From the NCBI GenBank assembly GCA_022424925.1, contig JAKMGM010000154.1, positions 1 through 8,081 of the forward strand: a DNA stretch of 8,081 nt, in the 5' to 3' direction. Below, one piece after another: positions 1 through 6,600 of this stretch; the stretch's first letter is position 1, and each line of letters starts with the position of its first letter. Both the position numbers and the translations under genes were made by a program. Below the pieces are notes generated by a model. It was given only the letters and a program-made list of their open reading frames with translations, ran no database searches and was not told the DNA's origin. Origin of the DNA: Candidatus Poseidoniaceae archaeon. GTDB taxonomy: Archaea > Thermoplasmatota > Poseidoniia > Poseidoniales > Poseidoniaceae.

Positions 1-137
1 GCGTTGGTGACGGAATTACCATCTACGAACAAGGTCAAGACCTTTGTGATGGAACAACCACCTGTAAGGTCGACATTACCATTACCGACACTCAAGCCGG
101 TAAGACAATCGACACTTCCAGTGCAGTTTCATCCTAA
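1..137 (+). CDS. C-terminal fragment of a secreted or pilin-like protein (5' end outside window)
   Basis: Reading from base 3, 44 codons run without interruption to a TAA at 135-137. The visible part begins VGDGITIYEQGQDLC and is rich in Thr, Ile and Asp, with beta-strand-like alternation and no membrane helix. Two cysteines six residues apart (LCDGTTTC) would suit a small disulfide loop in an exported protein. The pattern 'GDG...I.E.G.D.C......V.ITITD' reminds me of the C-terminal beta domains of archaeal type IV pilin or archaellin-like proteins, but the diagnostic N-terminal class III signal and hydrophobic helix are outside the window, so this is a guess. The stop lies 28 nt before the glycosyltransferase start, on the same strand, so co-transcription is possible. 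The real reading frame is well supported. The identity is not. Confidence 0.6.
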   Translation, partial: VGDGITIYEQGQDLCDGTTTCKVDITITDTQAGKTIDTSSAVSS

Positions 138-165
138 TTGCGAAACTCAATGCCCTTGACTTGAT

Positions 166-1329
166 ATGGGCAGCCCCAGTGCAATGTGCATGGGCGAAGC
201 ATCCGGCGCCGTGACACCGTTGCTCAAAGAAGACGGTGAAGCCTTCAAAATCGCTGTGTTGATACCAACCATCAACAATGCCGATGAGTTAGATATTGTC
301 CTTGAACGACTTTCGAAGCAAACGTACAGTGATTTCGAAGTCATCATTTCAGATTCGAAGTCCAAAGACCACACCAAAGAGGTGTGCGAAAAATACGGAG
401 CAACGTGGATTGAAGACCCGTCCCGCAACCGCGCCGATGCATGCAATTTTGCTCTACGACAAATGGATCATGACCTTGTGTTGTTCACCGATGACGACAC
501 CGTCCCCCCACTTGACTGGGTAGAAAAACTGGTTCGTTGGTTCGATAATCCAGAAGTCGGTGCTGTCGGTGGACCCAATTTTGCCCCAGATGATGACCCG
601 TTTGGAGCCAAATGCGCTGATGTTGCCTTTTGTACGAAATTCATGACCGCAGGAACCCGTTACGGTGCGCAACCAAAAGGCGAACTCGTGCCCATCACGC
701 ACAACCCTGGCGTGAATTGTGCTCATCGCATGGCGAATCTGCGTGAAGTCGATTTCTTTGAACCAGGATGTATTGGAGCGGAAGATGTCGTCTTGGATGC
801 AAAAATTCAACGCGCTGGACACAACTTGTTCATCGACCCCTCAAACGTCATGCCGCACCGACGACGACGGCCATTCAAGCCCTACATGAAGCAAATGAGA
901 AATTACGGTTATACCCGGATGGTAGCGAACAAACGGTGGCCTGAGATTTCAGCGTGGTCGCATACGGCCATCGGCTTCTTCCCAATACTGGTCGTCAGCG
1001 CACTTCTGGCCATGCTTTACGGTGGACTAACCGGTGGAGCAGATGCGGACTTGTGGTTCTCTCTTTCGGGTGAATGGAATGTGTCTCGTATTGCATTCCA
1101 CATCCCACTTGGCTTGATTTGCATCTACATTGGCATCAGTTGGCTTGGTGCAGCTATTGGCACATCTCCGCACCGTTCAGCCGGCACGGTGTTCCTTGCG
1201 CCACTGTTCGTCTTCCTCGCCCAGTGGGCGTATGGACAAGGCGTCATTAAAGCGTGGAGAGAGATTCGACGTACCGGTGGCCGTGCTGGCGAGGGTGCGC
1301 AAATTGACGACCGAATTCGAACCGCTTGA
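166..1329 (+). CDS. Membrane-anchored family 2 glycosyltransferase
   Basis: 387 residues with an N-terminal GT-A domain (about 27-255) and three C-terminal membrane helices (about 264-288, 309-333, 339-357). GT2 marks are the first strand and loop 'IAVLIPTINN' (29-38), 'QTYSDFEVIISDSKSKD' (52-68), the metal and nucleotide-sugar binding acidic cluster TDDDT (Asp109-111), the likely acceptor-site 'GAED' (Glu206-Asp207) and a basic stretch HRRRRPF near 231. Proteins of this build transfer a sugar from a nucleotide or lipid donor at the cytoplasmic membrane face, in polysaccharide or glycolipid assembly. The actual substrate cannot be read. An in-frame TGA at 157-159 makes ATG 166 the earliest start; ATG 184 and ATG 190 are alternatives. 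A TTGATAT box at 161-167 would place a leaderless start near 190, which would remove eight residues. No Shine-Dalgarno sequence precedes any of these. Function class is secure, specificity unknown. Confidence 0.9.
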   Translation: MGSPSAMCMGEASGAVTPLLKEDGEAFKIAVLIPTINNADELDIVLERLSKQTYSDFEVIISDSKSKDHTKEVCEKYGATWIEDPSRNRADACNFALRQMDHDLVLFTDDDTVPPLDWVEKLVRWFDNPEVGAVGGPNFAPDDDPFGAKCADVAFCTKFMTAGTRYGAQPKGELVPITHNPGVNCAHRMANLREVDFFEPGCIGAEDVVLDAKIQRAGHNLFIDPSNVMPHRRRRPFKPYMKQMRNYGYTRMVANKRWPEISAWSHTAIGFFPILVVSALLAMLYGGLTGGADADLWFSLSGEWNVSRIAFHIPLGLICIYIGISWLGAAIGTSPHRSAGTVFLAPLFVFLAQWAYGQGVIKAWREIRRTGGRAGEGAQIDDRIRTA

Positions 1330-1407
1330 ACCAAGTTCGTCTGAAATCCGTGTGTTCATCAGTGTTTGAAGAGCAAAGCATTAGATTACAATGGTTCAAG
1401 CAACGGT

Positions 1408-1728
1408 ATGGCGAGTCGATTCCAACAACGGTTCGCCGAACTTGATACTCCGGATTCATTAACCGATGAAGAGGAAATTTGGTCGCTCATTCGCTTCAGT
1501 TTGGTGGTTTCTCGAGTGGTTCTGTTTGTCGCTATTATCCTGATTTCAGAGGTCATGGAAAGCTATTTCATCTATGATTTATCGCTTGCAATATGGTCGC
1601 TAATCATCGGCATACCGTTGTTTCTTTTGTTGTCGTTGAGCATCATTCTCGGTGATAAAATCATGACCAATGAAGAGAATACACCAGTGGAATCTGCGGT
1701 CCTTCGGCCTATTCGAGAACGGATTTGA
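1408..1728 (+). CDS. Small two-helix membrane protein of unknown function
   Basis: From ATG 1408 this gives 106 residues. A polar, acidic N-terminus contains 'DTPDSLTDEEEIW' (12-24). Two hydrophobic segments follow at about 30-48 and 57-82 (including IIGIPLFLLLSLSIILG), then a charged tail ending PIRERI. I do not recognise a family. The hairpin topology, with both ends probably on the same side, fits a small accessory membrane protein, but no catalytic motif is visible. The frame extends upstream to a TTG at 1366 (120 residues), but that extension has no distinctive sequence and ATG is preferred. The gene lies 78 nt after the glycosyltransferase on the same strand, so it may be transcribed with it. 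Its TGA (1726-1728) is one base from the stop of the convergent ABC exporter. Coding status rests on the long hydrophobic pattern and neat packing between neighbours. Confidence 0.7.
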   Translation: MASRFQQRFAELDTPDSLTDEEEIWSLIRFSLVVSRVVLFVAIILISEVMESYFIYDLSLAIWSLIIGIPLFLLLSLSIILGDKIMTNEENTPVESAVLRPIRERI

Positions 1729-1729
1729 A

Positions 1730-3598
1730 TCAATCGCTGGCTTCTGAAAGCCCTGCCATGTCGCCGGTTTGAATGGTCCATTGACTTGCATACACACCTT
1801 CAGCCGCAACTAAATCATCGTGGAGACCTCGTTCGACAACTGCTCCGTCGACCATGGCCAGAATTTCGTTGGCGTTTCGGATGGTACTCAAACGATGAGC
1901 AACGGCAATTGTTGCCCGGTCGCTACCACTCGCAAGCAGGTTTTCTTGGATTCGACGTTCTGTTTCGGCATCAAGCGCACTCGATGCCTCGTCAAGAATC
2001 AACAGACTAGGTTGCTTGAGCAGGGCGCGAGCAAGCGACACGCGGGCACGCTGACCGCCGCTGAGTTTCGCACCACGGTCACCGACCATGGTGTCCAGTC
2101 CGTCTTCGAGTTCCTGTATGAAGTCCCATGCGCCTGCGAGTTTGAGTGCTGCGCTCAACTCGTCATCGGATGATTCTTGGTTGTAACGAACGTTGTCGCT
2201 TACCGTTCCGTAGAACAGGAACGGTTCTTGACTGACGAACCCAATTTTATCGCGGACTGAGTGTAGCGTGAAATCGTTCAGTGATGTACCGTTGATCAGA
2301 ACATCACCGCTGTCAGGCACATAGTACCGCATCAACAACTTGAGAATCGTGGTTTTTCCAGCACCTGTGTGACCCATGACGCCGAGGAAGTCTCCGCCCT
2401 CTGCCTTGAAGGAAATACCACTCAAGACTTTGATTGACGTGCCTGGGTATGTAAAATGAACATCGCGGAATTCAACGGATGTGATCGGAACATCCAGTTC
2501 AATTGCATCGGGTTCGTCAAAGATGGTTGGCTCCAAATCAATCGTAGCAAACACACGCTTTGCGGCTGCCTCGCCTCGTTGGAGTTGGTTGATGAGGATA
2601 CCAAAAATGAACATCGGCATTGTCATTCGGGTGCTGATAAGCAGGAACGTAACCAGTTCGCCGGTCGAGATTTCGCCCTCGCCAGCCAGCCACCCACCTG
2701 CGGTCACGAGAAGGCCGAATGCGATTCCAGCGATGACGTAAATCATTGGCAAAAACCGGTTTCGGTCGCGACTGGCGCCCATGGCTTGGTCACGGTAGTT
2801 CCCCGATTCACGAGCAACACGCTCGGATTCCCATGTTTGAGCGTTGTAGGCTTGAACGACCGAAATGCCGGAAATGAGGTTCTCAAGCACCGCATGGATG
2901 TCGCCTGTTGACTCGCGTTGCTTGCGGTACTTGCGCTGTACACGGGTCGAAAACCAGTACACACACGGAATGATGAAAAGAATTGGACCGAACAAAATCC
3001 CAGCCAGTTTAAGTGACATCGACGCTAAGATTACGAACGCCGTCAAGAACGTGAAGATAATCCGTATGATCGAAGTTGATGAATCTGAAACGACGTCTTC
3101 CAACTGATTCACATCGCTTGATAACACGGACATCAATTGTCCAGTTTGGCGCATGTCGTAGTACGATGCTTCCATGGCGATGAGTGAACGGGTCGCATCC
3201 ATTCTCAAATCGTGTTGAATGTTGTACCCAAGTGTCTGCCATGAATATTCAGAGACACCTTGGAAAAAGGCAAGCATGACGAATCCCAAGAAAATCATGA
3301 CACCATAACCAACTGCCGGTTCAGAATGTACAGAATTGACAATGTCTTGTACGAACATTGGTCCAACCATCGTGTCAGATGTAAAATAGTCCACAGCCCA
3401 ACCGATGGCGACAAAAGGAACCAAGTCGACAATCCGCGCACATGCATTGCCAACAAACCCAGCCAAAAGTCGCCGAGGATAGCGGAACGCATAGGGGACG
3501 ACGCGCCAAACTTGCCTCCCGAGCACTTGTGCACCCTCGTTGAGTTCTTCGGGTTCAAGCGTTTCGACCTTAGGCCCACGGTCCGAACGACGTGACAT
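1730..3598 (-). CDS. ABC exporter, permease-ATPase fusion (MsbA/multidrug type)
   Basis: 622 residues from the ATG at 3598, the usual length for a half-transporter that works as a dimer. The N-terminal membrane domain has about six helices (roughly 43-70, 96-118, 172-197, 199-216, 285-305, 310-338). The ATPase domain starts near 370 and is complete: A-loop Tyr384 (FTYPG), Walker A GHTGAGKT (409-416), Q-loop Gln457 (VSQEPF), signature LSGGQ (512-516), Walker B LLILDE (532-537), D-loop SALD (540-543) and H-loop His568 (AVAHRLS). All catalytic residues are present, so it should be active. Such exporters move lipids, lipid-linked sugars, peptides or drugs outward using ATP; the cargo cannot be told from sequence. 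The frame reaches an earlier ATG at 3670, but those 24 extra residues (MICFRVRSVSRLRGF...) look unlike a family N-terminus and would cover the divergent promoter region, so ATG 3598 is preferred. Confidence 0.93.
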   Translation of the reverse strand: MSRRSDRGPKVETLEPEELNEGAQVLGRQVWRVVPYAFRYPRRLLAGFVGNACARIVDLVPFVAIGWAVDYFTSDTMVGPMFVQDIVNSVHSEPAVGYGVMIFLGFVMLAFFQGVSEYSWQTLGYNIQHDLRMDATRSLIAMEASYYDMRQTGQLMSVLSSDVNQLEDVVSDSSTSIIRIIFTFLTAFVILASMSLKLAGILFGPILFIIPCVYWFSTRVQRKYRKQRESTGDIHAVLENLISGISVVQAYNAQTWESERVARESGNYRDQAMGASRDRNRFLPMIYVIAGIAFGLLVTAGGWLAGEGEISTGELVTFLLISTRMTMPMFIFGILINQLQRGEAAAKRVFATIDLEPTIFDEPDAIELDVPITSVEFRDVHFTYPGTSIKVLSGISFKAEGGDFLGVMGHTGAGKTTILKLLMRYYVPDSGDVLINGTSLNDFTLHSVRDKIGFVSQEPFLFYGTVSDNVRYNQESSDDELSAALKLAGAWDFIQELEDGLDTMVGDRGAKLSGGQRARVSLARALLKQPSLLILDEASSALDAETERRIQENLLASGSDRATIAVAHRLSTIRNANEILAMVDGAVVERGLHDDLVAAEGVYASQWTIQTGDMAGLSEASD

Positions 3599-3699
3599 AA
3601 CTTGACCGCAGGATGCGACGCTCTTGAACCCTCTCAAGCGAGATACTGAACGAACTCTAAAACAAATCATTCATGTGGGAGTCGCGACTGTGAACTTCC
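3599..3699. promoter_or_regulatory. Divergent spacer, candidate two-way promoter
   Basis: This 101-nt stretch separates the outward-facing starts of the ABC exporter (3598, -) and the protease (3700, +). An A/T-rich core lies at about 3655-3671. On the minus strand it reads TTTTAGA (3662-3656), which at archaeal TATA spacing would start transcription near 3633, 35 nt before the exporter ATG. On the plus strand CTAAAAC in the same core would start near 3686, 14 nt before the protease ATG. Both boxes are weak matches to the archaeal consensus and I see no operator-like palindrome. This is inference from spacing and base composition only. Confidence 0.3.
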
Positions 3700-6600
3700 A
3701 TGACGAGCAGTCGCAGCACGCGAGCAATCCTATTTTCAGCCCTTATGCTGATTCAAGTTCTTGCACCAATTACGTATGCAGCACCCGCTCTAGAACCCGA
3801 TACAGTCATTGAAACTGACATCGATTTAGAATTATTTCATGCCGTCGGCCTATCGCCATCCGGTGAAATTGAAAATGGATGGTTTGATTCGGAACAAGGT
3901 ATGGGTGAACTCCATCTTTTGCACAGAGATGCAGGCGTGGTAGCACTTGAAGAATGGAGTGAATGGACTGGGCAGACTTCAAAATTAAATGGATGGTATG
4001 TGCTCACTCATGAATATCCGGTTCCAACAGAATGGTTCTATGACCTCGATGAAGCGGGGATTGATTGTTTCTCCTTCCTCCCTCCAAACGGATTTCATTG
4101 CCAACTCCAAGGCAATACTATCGATACATTGAGGGAACTCGATGTCGAAGGAATTGTTCAATTGGACCGCTCGGATAAATTAAGAAATAATCTTCTGGAA
4201 GCCATTACCGGTGCGGAAGATTACAGCGCATTTTCGTATTCAGCAGAAGGAAAGGCTATCGTCGACTTAATCTTATCAGGTGACGAATTACCCGAAGGCA
4301 TACATCAGCGTGATGACATCATTTTGGATTCAGCTAACGGAAGGTTCGCTACAGTTTTCGCAGAGACAAGCGGAATTGTTTGGTTGGCAAATCAAGGTGG
4401 AATTGAATTTATTGATATGAGTTATATTGCACGATTAAGTAATTCAGTTGCTGCTACAATTGTCAATGCTGACGATGTTCAAGATTCCACTCAAATGGGA
4501 AATGCGAACTCGAGTTGGAACGGATTGGATGGTAGTGGAATTGTCCTAACGGTTGGAGATACTGGATTAGATAATGGAGTAAACAACACGCAGATGCATC
4601 CAGATTTTCAAGACCACATCAAGGGAATTCTTTCTCTTCCAATACCTCCATCAAAGTGCACATGGTCTGGAAGTTCCCCCGGTTCATGCGATGATGGTGC
4701 TGATGATGACAACGGCCACGGCACACACGTTGCTGGCTCTGCCGTTGGAGATGGCACCGATAGCAGTGGAGCCCATGCAGGTATTGCCCCGGAAGCACAA
4801 TTACTCTTCCATGCCATTGAACAAAGTGGCACCCTAGGTGGAATTCCAAATGACATCGGCGATATGTTTGATTTGGCCGTTGCAAATGGAAGTCGAATTC
4901 ATACAAATTCTTGGGGTTCATGCTACACCGATTCCCTTGGCAATTGTAATAATTGGGGCATTTATACATCTCGTTCGATGCAAATTGATTCTTCAGCAAG
5001 AACGAATGATGAACTTGTGATATTATTTGCAGCAGGTAATGATGGCTATGATTCAAACGCCGACAGCGATACTGAAGAAGACACTACCATTTTCGAGGCT
5101 GTTTCGAAAAATGTAATCACCATTGGGGCAAGTGAAAGTTTACGAAGTGGTACGGGGCTTTCATGGCCACAATCCTATTCCGATAACTCGTCGGGAATGG
5201 TCGATTGGTCGGGTCGAGGACCTGCGGACGATGGCCGAACAAAACCTGATTTGGCAACACCGGGTACGAATATTTACTCAACGCGCTCACGCTCAACAGG
5301 AAGTGGGAGTGGGAACTATGTCTACATGAGTGGAACAAGTATGGCGACTCCTCTTGCTGCTGGGTCTACTGCTCTTTTGCTTGAACATATGATTGAAAAT
5401 CGGAATCTTGCAAACCCGACTTCTGCTCTAATCAAGGCCATTTTTGCAGCATCAGCACATGACATGATGGGTCAATATTCTTCATCCGTCATTGGAGCTG
5501 GTCGAGATGCACCAAATAATCATGAAGGAAATGGATTAATCGATTTATGGGCTGCAATGAATGCATCGTATGTACAACAAGAATCGGTTTCTACTGGAGA
5601 TGAACGGGGGTGGAGTTTTGCGGTCCCACTCTCAGCACCAGACTTGAGGCTATCTCTTTCATACACCGACCCTGCTGCGAGTGTAGCCTCTTCGACTCAA
5701 TTGGTAAACGACCTTGACATTGCGATTAAAGACCCTTCAGGGACATGGACAAACCTTTCTGATAACCTCAACAATCTTCGAGTCGTCGACTTTGCAAACC
5801 CCGCCCAAGGTTCTTGGGAAGTACATGTCTTAGGTACATCAGTTCCAACGGGCCCTCAATTCTTTTCATTAGCACTGAATGCCGAATATACACTTGTCAA
5901 TTTAACTGAAGATGCTGACTTCGATGGAACAGAAGACAGCAATGACGACTGCGCATTTACACCTGGAACTTCGACAATAGACCGGGTTGGATGCGTCGAC
6001 AGTGATGGAGATGGATACTCGAACCCAACAAGTAACTGGAGTACTACCGATGGTGCAGATGCTTTCATTTCTGAACCATCACAATGGTCTGACCAAGACG
6101 GAGATGGATACGGAGATAACGCTGCAGGATTGAATCCTGACGGTTGCCCTACAGTTGTAGGAACTTCAACAGCAGACCGATACGGATGTCTTGACCTCGA
6201 TGTTGACACGTATTCTTCCCCAGACGGAGGCTGGACAACTGGGAATGGAGCGGACAGCTGCCCAAGTGTCCTTGGCACTTCAAGCGGTGACAGAAACGGT
6301 TGTCCCGACCAAGACGGAGACAGTTACAGCGATCCAGACCCAAGTGGAACAAACGGCTCAGTATGGCTTGTTAGCAACGGCGCTGATGCCTTTGTCAGTG
6401 ACAGCTCTCAATGGCTCGATTCTGACTCAGATGGTTACGGAGATAACCCCCCTCCTGCAACTAACGGGGATGACTGCCCGCTAGACAACGGCAATTCAAC
6501 CATCGACCGGGTCGGTTGTCAAGATACAGACGGTGACGGATATTCCAACAGTGATGCTGGAGCCTTAGCCCACCCGGCTGGATTCGCAGATGCCTTCCCG

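Noticed and set aside
1366..1407. TTG start extending the small membrane protein by 14 residues
   Set aside because: The extension has no distinctive sequence and an ATG at 1408 in the same frame is a better start. The TTG cannot be excluded.
1739..1752. Small hairpin ggctt-ctga-aagcc near the convergent stops
   Set aside because: Only a five-pair stem, inside the exporter coding sequence, with no T-run after it. Not a convincing terminator.
1786..3107. Plus-strand open frames across the ABC exporter
   Set aside because: They are antisense shadows of the exporter, which has every expected ATPase motif in its own frame.
3599..3670. Earlier ATG (3670) for the ABC exporter
   Set aside because: It would add 24 basic/hydrophobic residues unlike an exporter N-terminus and would cover the A/T-rich promoter-like core, leaving 29 nt to the divergent gene.
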